Positions 51,487 to 64,000 of a stretch of 64,000 nt of DNA are shown one piece after another (the first letter of the stretch is position 1; each line of letters begins with the position of its first letter). Under the pieces are notes generated by a model that had not been told where the DNA came from, ran no database searches, and saw nothing but the letters and a program-made list of their open reading frames with translations. Origin of the DNA: Glandiceps talaboti (Eukaryota > Hemichordata > Enteropneusta > Spengelidae); contig NC_135562.1 in assembly GCF_964340395.1 (NCBI RefSeq), positions 5,361,134 through 5,425,133 of the forward strand. The letters are read 5' to 3'. Both the position numbers and the translations under genes were made by a program.

Positions 51487-52397
51487 GGCGAGTGTTGTTA
51501 CTAAATAAGGGTGTTGTTTTCGCCAGAATGTAAGTAAATTACTAAGTATACCTAGACATTTATCGTACTATTATAGTAAACAAGTCTTACGGAGTCGTCG
51601 AATACATACTCTCTAACTAGTGTTTTTTCAGATAAACCTCAACAAATATGGTCATAATAGTTTTTGATATTTTTAATCGTCGATTTTCATCATACAAATG
51701 AAACAGCTCTGATGTGGCAGAGGAATAGCAGAAATAGAAATTACACTGTCAACGGTCGTCTTGACTTTTTTGTTCTAATTTATCCACCTTTACCCAACCT
51801 TTACCCTACCTGTGACCCACCTAACTACCATCTCTGTCCAGGGGTAGAATGAGATGAAGTGCCACTTTTGACTGTCTACAGCCCCCAGGGAAGAGATCAC
51901 CGTGGGTAAATTAAGTCAAAGGTGGAACATTTACACATCCTCTGCTGAAGCTTTAAAACTTGCCTACAGTCTGAAAATCCAGGAACAGTATTTAATATAT
52001 TCCAGTAATGTATACTATCAATGCCTTCGTGCCATCACTGTATGCCAGCAGTAATTGGGTGTAACACATACTGTGGATGAATACCAAACGTTCTTTTGAC
52101 AAAACAAGAGTGTTTCTTTGAATCAAGTAATGATGGTTAATAAAGGGAATTTATCTAAACGTATTAGATGGTGACACGTCTAATTGACACTTGCAGATCT
52201 ACTCCTCGTTAGATGAATGGAAATGTCGCTGCAAATAAACGATGGAAGAAGTTGAAAGTACGAGAAGACACTGACTTTGTTGTTATGTAAAATGGATTGT
52301 ATAAATGACATGATCGTAGTCTGGTTAATTTTACTCCCTGTAGACACAGACACAAGCAACAAAGATATTATATAAACTTACGCGCTCACACACGCAA

Positions 52398-52399
<2 letters not shown>
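51487..52399. other. No gene recognised
   Basis: Upstream of the candidate promoter. An open frame near 51664-51852 is Pro-rich but has no domain. Confidence 0.45.
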
Positions 52400-52486
<87 letters not shown>

Positions 52487-52620
52487 CATACATACATACA
52501 CGCAAGTACAGACACATATGCAGACGTATACGCATGCACAGACACAAACAAACGAACAAACAAACAGACAGACACAGACAGACAGGCAGACAGACAGACC
52601 GACAGACAGACAGACACTCA

Positions 52621-52659
<39 letters not shown>

Positions 52660-52660
52660 C
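52400..52660 (+). repeat. Compound (TA)n-(CATA)n-(CAGA)n-(CA)n microsatellite
   Basis: About 82 bp TA, a short CATA run, then AAAC, CAGA and CA blocks. Same order as the 40.3-kb tract. Confidence 0.96.
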
Positions 52661-53513
52661 TAGAGAGACACGCGCACAGACACACGGACCGACCTTGTCA
52701 TACCCATAGTCCTTGTGTCCAATATGTAATACACTGACTGGAATTTTATAGATAGAAACTTGCACATTTTGGTCGTTTTGCATATCTCGTTTCATTTTTT
52801 TTCAGCATTACCGCCCCCCCCCCGCCCCATATAGATTAAAAAGGGCGGAATGGATTTATGTTAGAGATTACCAATAGAGTATATATAAACTACCTATATG
52901 GAATAACTACCATATTTGAATTATGCACGACAGAAGTGGAAACTGTCAAAATAAAGTAAGCTTTGATGTCCATGATGAGCCGTGTAATATCCTAGGGAAC
53001 AGTAAGCTTATTATTCGAATATTTCATTGTATAGAAAGGGAATTTCATTGTTTCTCGGTAGCCATCTTTACATTCTGTAGTTGTAACAAGGCACAATAAG
53101 GCTGGCCATATGGTGTACTGGTAGGGAGAGAAACTTGATGAAAACTAATTTCACGTGATATTTTATATATCTATCATCTGTAACTCGTTTCTGCACCAAT
53201 TCATCAATTATAGACTCCTTAATAAATACCATCATATTCGTTCGTTCATTTGTTTAGCTATAGACTGTTCCATTTCAGCCCAGTGACGATAGATGTGTTA
53301 GATAAAGGATCATCAGGTAGTACGGCTGAAGTCGTAGTTTTGTCGTCGCCAACTGACGTATCATCATATCAACATACATTTAATAGTTAACTGGTATGAG
53401 CTTACTTGGAATGGCACTGTAACGAATTTTCGAGGGACAAGGTGGTCAAATCCTACTTAAGTCAGCATTTGATAAGTTATATAAGATACATATATGTTTC
53501 ATTGCAAAGTTAG

Positions 53514-53610
53514 ACATGTATGTATGTATGTATGTATGTATGTATGTATGTATGTGTATGTATGTATGTATGTATGTATGTATGTATGTATGTATGTATG
53601 TATGTATGTG
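53514..53610 (+). repeat. (TATG)n microsatellite
   Basis: About 24 TATG units with one TG interruption. Confidence 0.97.
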
Positions 53611-54408
53611 TTACGTACGTACTACCAAGATCTAATCCTTTGAAAAAAATAACAGAGAAATTCAGCATGGGGTTTCCGATTAACAACGAACGTGATCAAC
53701 TATAAAGCACGAACGAAGAAGGCAATTACACACAAATGCTGATCAATGTTCTCCATTTCCGAATTATTTGAGTAGACGGGGTAACACGACCCAGAGAATG
53801 ATTGATGGATGAACAATAAATTGGTATCCAGGCAGAAGATTACAAACATCGCCATCCTTCCTGATTTGCATTAGATTAGTATTCAAAATTAGATTGCCGA
53901 AAGTGTAAACTATTCCGTTACCATGGTTACGTTCTCTGAAGTATGCAGTGACTTGGGTAGAGAAAGGATACGCCAGCTAGATCATAATAATTACATCACT
54001 TTAACCAATTACTTAGTTTATCCACATGCAATTCAGTCATTATCTCATTTCGCCTCAGGATATTTCATTTTCGTGTATGGTATAATTTTAATGTAATTTT
54101 CATGCTTTGAGTTTGTGGGCTATATTGCGCGCTTCGATAATGTGAGACTGGAAGTGAGTGTCGTCACCTGCCGACTTAGTGATTTTTTTAATCTTTTTTT
54201 TTTAATTTTTTAATTTTTTAATTTTTGCCAACTTAGTGTTTTTCCGGACAATACATACACACTGTACATGCTCATCTTATTGTTTTAAAGACACGGGGTT
54301 CAATCCCATGCCATGTTCTCCCATTGGTGGTATATATCTTATCAATCATGGAAGCCGTGAGGATTACGTGGCCTCATGCTTTTCTTCTGTACCAACTCTT
54401 TGTTTAAT

Positions 54409-54528
<120 letters not shown>

Positions 54529-55556
54529 TTTTCACTTTACAGTCGATAAGATAGACCTTACAGACTAATCCGAATGGATAGAGTTTCATATTTCTGATGT
54601 CTTATTTCATAAATGGTACGAGCGATGAATAAGAAAGAAAATTAATTCAATTTGAGAATTAGATTTTAGAAAAATAAATCATGTTATTATATTATCGTAT
54701 GAAAGGTGAATGCAAGATACACGTGGTATTACACGAAACGGTATAAGAGTGACGTATTCATATCGTAGCAATGGAAACACAACATGTCTCTGTCGACCTT
54801 TGACCCGACACATGGGGGGGGGGGACAAGGTGCTACTAAATACAGAGAGTTTACATTAGCGGGAGTATACACAAAATTGCGGGTCGCTAAAGAAATTGGG
54901 AAGGGGAGGGAGGTGACTTGAATAGTATAAGGGCGATCTAGCCATGCAGATTTACATTGAAATAACGAAACCTGAAGCAAACCGTCATGTACACTTTCCC
55001 AGTCATCCTTTTTGGTGAAATAAAATGAATTATTATCACGACTACATTTTATCGTTCTACTCAATTAAAGTCTTACCAACACTATCTCATTTCATCATCT
55101 TGCTTGACAAATATATTTGTTAGTAAGACTTTTTTGAACCAAAACTATAAAATGTAGCATTGTTGGTAAAAATTTTGTTGAGCAAGACGATAAAAGATTC
55201 GTGATTGCAATTTGTAACCCACAGCGAAGTTAGTCGGTTTTTTTTTTGCAAAATCATTTTTTAAATCATGACGTCTGTTTACTTTTGTACACTCCCATCC
55301 ACGACAGGTGGTGATGAAACTCAAAATGTAACATAGATTAATCATACTCGTTTCCATAGAAACAACATAACCCCCCAACTGAGTTATTACAATAACAAAT
55401 CTTAGCCCTCTTTGCACTGAATATTAGCTGACATCATTTCGTTAGGTATATTTTTTTATTACAATTCTAAATATAAAAGTTTAAACACAATACAAGAAGC
55501 ACTTGTCTATCTGCGACTCACAATCTACATGTATACTTCCCTTTATTACATTAAAT

Positions 55557-55876
55557 ACATTATTCCTCAATATTTTTCTTCGTTCAAATAAGAGTGACCT
55601 AAGTGGTCTTTGTCAATACTCGTCTAGCGACTCGTAGTGACAACCCTTAGGTCACGAGTATTTTCCGGTTGAATGAAGAAAAATATTGGGGAATAATATA
55701 ATTATACGATCGACAGTAATATAAAAAAGAAATCGAGGAAAGAAAAGGCAATTTGAACGTTTTGACTCACATTTCGTACACAGCAGAACCAATGACGTAG
55801 ACACGCGTTGTCGTGACGTAGAACGACCAGAGCATATATTCCATATTTTTGGTTGAACCTGGCTCGTGCCTGGTGT
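55557..55876. repeat. Repeat C copy 2
   Basis: The arms CATTATTCCTCAATATTTTT and AAAAATATTGGGGAATAATA form a near-perfect hairpin flanking a CCTAAGTGG/CCTTAGGTCAC internal inverted repeat. The distal part (GACGTAGACACGCGTTGTCG, CTGGCTCGTGCCTGGT) matches copy 1. The minus strand has modest open frames here without a recognisable domain. Confidence 0.6.
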
Positions 55877-56144
55877 AACAACGTGCATACAGTGGCACAA
55901 ATAACTTATCCGTTTTTCCGCTGATTGTCCCACCAAATATAAATGATATGGGGCTTTTATTCACGAAATCACTATTGGTGAAACATTCACTGACAAGTCA
56001 GGTGTAGTAGATAGGCAACTAAAATTCAAACCAACACATGTCCCTTCAGAACATCAATCTGAATGCGTAACCGTTCAGTTTCGGTGTTGAGCAAATTTAT
56101 TCCTGTGTATAAACACACAATTTATATGTCAACTTTGATAGTTT

Positions 56145-56383
56145 GTTTCCATAGTGACGTATTAGTTTGATGGCAATGGCAACCAGTCATAGAACGTTAA
56201 ATATGTGTCTAGAGTTTGAACACAGTGATTGAGTGATCCACTGTACGTTGCTAATGATAACAGTCGGTGTACTATGCGTTGCCAATGGTAACGGTTGCTC
56301 AGGAAAAGGAGAATGAATGACATATCGTCATGATGTTTGATCTGAATAAATGTCCACAGTTATACTTATATCCATGGAAACAG
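56145..56383. promoter_or_regulatory. Cluster of X-box-like (RFX) palindromes
   Basis: GTTTCCATAGTGAC (56145), ATGGCAATGGCAAC (56170), GTTGCTAATGATAAC (56247), GTTGCCAATGGTAAC (56278) and ATCCATGGAAAC (56372) occur within 240 bp. RFX factors bind RYYNYY-N1-3-RRNRAC and drive ciliary genes. Function here is inferred. Confidence 0.4.
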
Positions 56384-56457
56384 TGAGCGGGTATCGTGTA
56401 ACGTAGGGAAACGAGTACCAATGATGGCGTCAAACCTATGGGTTATTTATTCTGTAG

Positions 56458-56617
56458 ATGGTGTCAAAAAGAGGAAAGAAGGAGACGTGCAGCGAGAGTT
56501 GTAGGAGATGAGCAGACAGAAATGATAGAAAAAAACAGGGATGAGGAGGAGATGAGATCTGGACGAAGATTGAGAAAAAAGGGAACAAAGTTTGAAAGTA
56601 TTTTCATGCATGGCTGA
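56458..56617 (+). CDS. Possible terminal exon encoding a basic/acidic tail, or a purine-rich tract
   Basis: A strong acceptor (TTATTTATTCTGTAG) is followed on the plus strand by an open frame (in frame with an ATG at 56438) reading WCQKEERRRRAARVVGDEQ, then a stretch rich in Glu/Arg/Lys, ending KFESIFMHG and TGA. Such a charged tail could be the cytoplasmic end of a membrane protein. The DNA is a long purine-rich run, which by itself gives Lys/Glu/Arg/Gly codons, so coding is doubtful. A cluster of X-box-like palindromes lies just upstream (56145-56383). No upstream exon was found. Confidence 0.22.
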
Positions 56618-56624
56618 AAAATTT

Positions 56625-56725
56625 TGACAGACGGACGTACAGACAGACAGACAGACAGACAGACATACATACATACATACATACATACAGACATACAGAC
56701 AGACAGACAGTCAGACAGACAGACA
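56625..56725 (+). repeat. (ACAG)n/(CATA)n compound microsatellite
   Basis: GACAGACAGACA, CATACATACATA, then GACA again. Confidence 0.92.
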
Positions 56726-57659
56726 TACATATGGTGGCGCCCATTCCTACAGCATCTTGGCGACTGTTTCTCTAACATCATGAAAATGATAACAAGCGTT
56801 AGGGATATTCAATGTAAAAGTTGTAAGCAATGGTTCTGGATGGCTTTATAAGTTGGCAAAGCAGTTCAAATCATTCGCTTATCATAAGGTGTGATTGGCA
56901 TATAGAGTCTCATAACTCTGAGATCTGGAGTGCGTGCCGGGAGTGCATGGTGTACCAGTTTCTTGTGTAACAGTTGTCCCTTCATCTAGTTTGAGTTCCG
57001 ACTCCAAAACTCAGTTCTAAATCAACACTGACACTAGCCAACTCATCCAATCCATCTAAGCCTAATAGCAGGAAGAGGGTTTGACTGACAACTACTGAGG
57101 CATCAACAGTTGCCTACTCAAGTATAGCAAACAAGAAATCGTAGCTGACAATCATTGTAATAGACACTCTTATGACATCGATGCTAACACAGTCAAAGTG
57201 ACACGAGGAAACTTTTAAACCGTATTGGTGAAATGTAATGCTTTGATTATTTCAAAGTGAGTTAAATTTATGACGAGTTCAGAAAGAGGGTTGACATAGC
57301 AATATTTCAATCTATTCTACCACACAATACTGTAATGTACGTCATCAATTAAGCCTAGAAGTGTGTCACTTTCAACTTCTATACAAACGGTTGTATTGAT
57401 TATTTTACGGTAGATGAGGGGATAAAAACATTTAACTTTTTAAGTGAAAATTTTAATGACCTGGATATCCTTAAATAAATTCAGACGCAATATAATATAA
57501 CGAGTTTGAGTTGTTTCCGTTTTGTTTAAAACGTACGTACGTAAAACGTATATGAAAACAAGCCATTGTCTGGTGTGAAATATATTTAGGTTCAATTTTT
57601 TTTCGATGGTTTTGTCACTCTTTAAAGTTTAAATGGTACTCTAATAAGTCGACCACTAA

Positions 57660-59222
<1,563 letters not shown>

Positions 59223-59409
59223 CAAAACTATGAAATTGCTTACATATGTGCACCTTTAATAGCATGATAGTTGTTAGGAATGTATCAGTATGTAGTCGAA
59301 ATGACGCAAGACTACTACAGTCTGAAAACAATAACCACTAAAAACTATGAAGTTCAGCTAGACGTGTTTGAACCTTTAATAGCATGATAGTTGTTAGGAA
59401 TGTATCATT
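59223..59409 (+). repeat. 120-bp tandem duplication
   Basis: CCTTTAATAGCATGATAGTT and GTTAGGAATGTATCA repeat exactly 120 bp apart (59253 and 59373), with AAAACTATGAA upstream in both. Confidence 0.85.
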
Positions 59410-59741
59410 ATGCGATAAGCATCAATTTCATCTAAAACTATCGTAGTTTCCAAGTTTCATGAGAAAATTAGAAATGGCCCATTTGTACGTCAATACAAAT
59501 AATGTCAGGGATCTCTATTCATGTAATCAACGTAATTACCATGGTAACTATCATTACAATTATGGGGGACATGTGGCGGGCAATTTTCTTTATGCATTTC
59601 CAGTAATTTCGCAGGCAAAAACGACATTCCATTTCTTCCAAACTGTGTGCTAGATTTGAAAAGCTACAGCTAATGGCTCGCTATATGTTGTATTTGTTAT
59701 GACTAACAAACGAATGCCAAATGTAAAAACTAAATGTAGAA

Positions 59742-59955
59742 ACATGTACAGCACACTATTCCTAAGAAATACCACCATGTACTAGAACGAATACATGTAC
59801 AGCACACTATTCCTAAGAAATACCACCATGTACTAGAACGAATACATGTACAGCACACTATTCCTAAGAAATACCACCATGTACTAGAACGAATACATGT
59901 ACAGCACACTATTCCTAAGAAATACTACCATGTACTAGAACGAATACATGTATGT
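59742..59955 (+). repeat. 51-bp minisatellite, about 4 copies
   Basis: ACATGTACAGCACACTATTC then CTAAGAAATACCACCATGT recurs at 59742, 59793, 59844 and 59895, nearly identical. Recent expansion. Confidence 0.95.
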
Positions 59956-59989
59956 TCATGACGTTGTTGTGTCTGTGTATATTGACATG

Positions 59990-60067
59990 CTCACACACGC
60001 AACCACACACACGTATGCACGCACACACACACACACACGTTCATGCACATATACCCATCCAACAACC

Positions 60068-60109
<42 letters not shown>

Positions 60110-60395
60110 TTTAAATGCACACACATAGAACACACATACATACACAAACACATGCATGTACACACACACACACACACACACATGCATGTATGCATGCATG
60201 GACACCATGCACGCGCATGCATGTATACATACATACATACATACATACATACATACATACATACATGCATACATACATACATACATACATACATACATAC
60301 ATACATACACATACACACACACACACATACATACATACATACATACATACATACATACATACATACATACATACATACATACATACATACATTCA
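59990..60395 (+). repeat. Compound (CA)/(CATA)/(CATG) microsatellite
   Basis: (CA)n at 60070-60108, CATG-rich 60145-60228, then (CATA)n to 60393 with a CA island. Frames on both strands are repeat translation. Confidence 0.95.
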
Positions 60396-61308
60396 TTGCC
60401 TTGCCTAATGTTGTAAAGAACATGCTAATTTTTTGACTGTAACTCTCGTTGAGAATATTACGAACTGTGTAAAGTATAATAAATTATAACCAGTCAACAA
60501 GCAATCAAAGTATAGTGCAATGTAAAGTGAAGTCAAATTACAATATTTCCGTTTGCAATATTTTCGTTTCCAACCTGAGGGAATTTCTAATAATTTCTCT
60601 ACAAAATTGATTTCAGTCATTTCCCCTTCTTTAAAATCATTTTAATCACTGCTTTCTGAAATTTCAATAAGCGAGAAACGATATGTTGTTGAAATTGGTG
60701 TGTTTTTAAATATAAGTATTTGGAAATGGACAAATTAAAAGTATTATAAACGAAAGCAAACTTAGATATTCATACATACATATCGGCAACCGGAATGCCT
60801 AGTGTCTATAGTTACAACCACCATAGTTACAATCACCATGGCAACGTCAATGATGGCTTTAAATATTTCAAGAGACAGGTTTATAATTAAAAATCTAAAC
60901 ACTGGCCATGTTTCGAAAAAATAAATTTGATTTATTAGTGATCACTATGTCACAGTGTTTGTACATGTCACTATTGTAATATTTCTGATGGTAATACATA
61001 ACACTGACGACGAATTGAGGATAAGAAGAATTTGGCCCCTTTCAATATCACGTTTGACAAACAAAACAGGGAATTTGTCACGACATGACTCTTTTATAAA
61101 TACCACGTGGTGATTCCACCTTGTATCAGCCAAAAATGATCTTGTTTCTTTTTTCATAAGTTACAAAAGGTAAACAAACATTTTGGCCAGTGGTATAAAG
61201 TGGACATAATTGTTGAATCATGAGATCGTTCCTGTGTCCCCTACTACACGTTGTATCTGCCATTACATACATTTTAGTCAGTATCTGTTGAAAGTAAATC
61301 TGTCAGAA
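60396..61308. other. No gene recognised
   Basis: AT-rich. X-box-like ATCACCATGGCAAC at 60832-60845. Confidence 0.5.
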
Positions 61309-61655
<347 letters not shown>

Positions 61656-62167
61656 ATTTATATTATGTTTAAAAAGATATAATTTATGCTGACCAACAAT
61701 TTGTCAAATATAATATAATGTATTTAGATACCCGCATAGAACATTGTTGTTTTATTAAAGTTTTAAGTTGATACAGAGATTCGTGGGGGAATGGTACGAA
61801 GTTTTCGACGCTGGCAGACGATGAAAACAAAATAATCGAAGTACTTGAATTTTTCATATTGTCAGGTATTATCATTATTTGTTGCACTGTGTCATTTCAC
61901 AAAGTTACAGAGGGAAAACTTTTGTTATAAACCTTTTGTAAGTTTAAGTGATGAAAAATGTTGATGAATGAACTTTGACAGGTTGAATCAACGTTTATGA
62001 AAACGACAATATCCACTGATTGCAACTTCGGTCGGCTTTCTGTTCGCTTCCTGGGTTTTGCCCGAGGCTAACTGTGGTTATATCGTTTACTTCTTGAATA
62101 AGGATGCCGAACATCCAGACTGAATTATAGCACCGCCTTACTGCCGCCGATATGTTTTTGCATTGTC

Positions 62168-62447
62168 AGCGACCGTGCAACATATTCTTTACCGATTACT
62201 TTCCCACCATTTCAACTGAGCAATTTTTTTTCATTTTCCTAAAATTTTGAATCTGACATTGGATAATTTTAGACTATAAATATAGCAATTCTTAGTTTAG
62301 TGTGCAATCCATTCTGTAGCGACTGTGCAACCCATTCTTTACTGATTACTTTCCCGCCATTTCAACTGAGCGGATTTCTTTGAAATTTTGAATTCACCAT
62401 AGGGTAATTTTAGACTAAAAATTACAGTAATTCTTAGTTTAGTGTGT
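62168..62447 (+). repeat. 150-bp tandem duplication
   Basis: AGCGACYGTGCAACM, TTACTTTCCCRCCATTTCAA and TTCTTAGTTTAGTGTG recur at 62168 and 62318, about 85 per cent alike by eye. Confidence 0.85.
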
Positions 62448-62804
62448 GTATGTATAAATTTCGGGCATAACACGCAGTGATATTATTTTTAAATAAATGT
62501 TACATGAGCCGACTGCATACGCCGAAATGTATACATGTATTTCCCTGTTATTCTGCACGGATAAACCCGTTCTATATAAATCTAATTGAAAACTCTTACG
62601 TGTAATTTGTAAGAGATAACTTTGATCAGCTATGTTTGTTTTTTGAACCGGAAAATGATTAACGGACAAACTAATGATACGGCAGATTTTCTATAATAGC
62701 ATACAGAACGGCCAGTATCTACTGTACAGTTTGAGGTTTTAGAAGCGTTTCAGAAGACAGTCGTTTTAGAAAAATCCAGAAATAAGTAACTTATTTGAAA
62801 ATTC

Positions 62805-63075
62805 TTTCTAAATTTGCCAAATTTCGAGAATGCACCTCGGGGTCAATTTTCCGGAAAATCAAAAAGTGCTAAAAAATCTCTCCAAGCTTTGATATATGAA
62901 AGCTTGTGCCTTGTCCTTTTGAAATAATAAAATAGATTTGTGGGTTCGCCGTCTTGTTTTAAAGGAAATCGACAATCTTTGATTTTCGAAGAGTTAACGC
63001 GGTATTTGGCGGCCATATTGAATTCTAAATTAGCATAATTTTGATATCATTTTAACCAAATAGTTGCACACGTGA
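62805..63075 (-). repeat. Repeat E copy 2 (inverted relative to copy 1)
   Basis: Contains GTATTTGGCGGCCATATTGA and TTTGTGGGTTCGCCGTCTTG, the reverse complement of the copy at 23.4 kb, with many substitutions. Confidence 0.65.
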
Positions 63076-64000
63076 CCTCTGATTTTTTCTTGATTTGAAC
63101 TGAGAATGGGTTTCAGATTTCTTGACCAAAATAACAGCACAATTTTAAGATTTTTAATTCCGGCATACACTACATGTATGTTAACATAATATTGTCCAAA
63201 TAAATGCGTGCGGGTGTCATTCTTCTGACGTCACCATAAATCAATGACGATGCGCAGCAGATGTGATCACTTTTGAAAGACAAAACTAACTATGTGGATA
63301 TTGTTGAGATTCTGTAAATACCGAGTTTGAGTTATGTTTGAGAAGGTATTTCTATGAACTTTGTTTAAAGACATTTTATATCTTATCAAAATGTAAACGT
63401 AAGAAAAGAACAAAGGTGCACGCATGTCAATGACGTCATCATGAATCGTAACAACATTGTGAATCTTTAGTTTCAACCAGTGGAAGTAATGTGAATGAAA
63501 AGAAACAGCTGTTTCAACGAAAATTTCAATTTTGAATACTTTATCACCTTGACGACAAGGGATAAAATAACATTTTGTATGAACAATTTACTATCAAAAT
63601 TGAGAGAAGAGGGAGAATATAGATTTATTTAAGATTCTTTGCAAATCCAATATTACTTTAAACAAATTTCCGGCGCCAAATTTTCTATAAAAATGTCTGT
63701 AATGATTCTGGTCTAAAATAAATTTGTGAAATGTCGAAGATCACATTAAAACCAAAGGTTTCATTTTGGCGGGAAATGTAAATGAACGACAGGGGCTGGA
63801 TAACCAAAATGCTGAAAGTCAGGATTACTCTAAAACAAATCAAGAGATAGTACACTTTACAAGTTTACAGAAGAAGATACATTTTCGTTCATAGAAATAC
63901 GACATTCTAAGAATAATTCGAGAATTGTACAAATATTCACTATTTGAGAGCAAGAAATACATGCACGCTGGACTGTAGTGTACGATATCGTCAAATAAAT
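63076..64000. other. No gene recognised
   Basis: AT-rich. Two TGACGTCA octamers at 63226-63233 and 63431-63438, no coding signal. Confidence 0.5.

Noticed and set aside
59948-60436. 162-codon plus and 155-codon minus frames
   Set aside because: CA/CATA repeat translation, open on both strands.
61975-62112. Plus-strand peptide SVGFLFASWVLPEANCG..
   Set aside because: Coding-like codons, but only about 36 residues, no clear exon borders and no homology I can name.

Overview
This is intron- and repeat-rich eukaryotic DNA. It is AT-rich, packed with (CATA), (TA), (CT), (GATA) and (CA) microsatellites, and carries several families of old mobile elements. Almost every long open frame is translated simple repeat. 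There is no bacterial-style gene packing and no rRNA, CRISPR or phage module. The short phase-matched exons, a tRNA-headed SINE with a core and ATT tail, a decayed non-LTR retrotransposon and a THAP-like remnant suggest a marine invertebrate animal. A non-vertebrate deuterostome is my best guess, but the window does not prove it.

The one gene I can support runs leftward on the minus strand. Two well-spliced coding exons (32083-32259 and 31826-31927) encode the start of an ankyrin-repeat protein. Its layout (basic/serine-rich leader, a short helical stretch with CQKGEW, then an ankyrin repeat opening TGMTPLM) resembles the N-terminus of TRPN/NOMPC, the ankyrin-spring mechanosensory TRP channel. 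Two further upstream mini-exons (43571-43643 and 50543-50556) have usable splice sites and join in phase, giving a possible four-exon 5' end across about 19 kb. The rest of the protein (most ankyrin repeats and the channel) is not recognisable in the 31.8 kb to the left, so the next intron is very long, or I missed exons, or the gene leaves the window.

Layout: 1-4.8 kb, short tandem and hairpin repeats. 4.8-11.8 kb, two head-to-head copies of a 1.75-kb terminal-inverted-repeat element, one nested inside a smaller element. 8.7-9.1 and 21.0-21.4 kb, SINE copies. 12.8-13.1 kb, THAP-like remnant. 18-30 kb, CT tracts, a GGGCTGGGC minisatellite and dispersed repeats. 31.2-33.4 kb, the GC-richer 5' part of the channel-like gene. 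34-48 kb, minisatellites, compound microsatellites and a retrotransposon tail at 45.4-45.8 kb. 49-51.3 kb, CpG-rich candidate promoter area with CRE sites. 52-64 kb, microsatellites, minisatellites, and a cluster of X-box-like palindromes near 56.2 kb.

The strongest unexplained signals are (i) many GTTNCCATGGNAAC-type palindromes resembling RFX X-boxes, which fits a locus for a ciliary mechanosensory channel but is also widespread in animal genomes, and (ii) at least seven exact TGACGTCA sites, two of them about 0.5-0.6 kb upstream of the candidate first exon.
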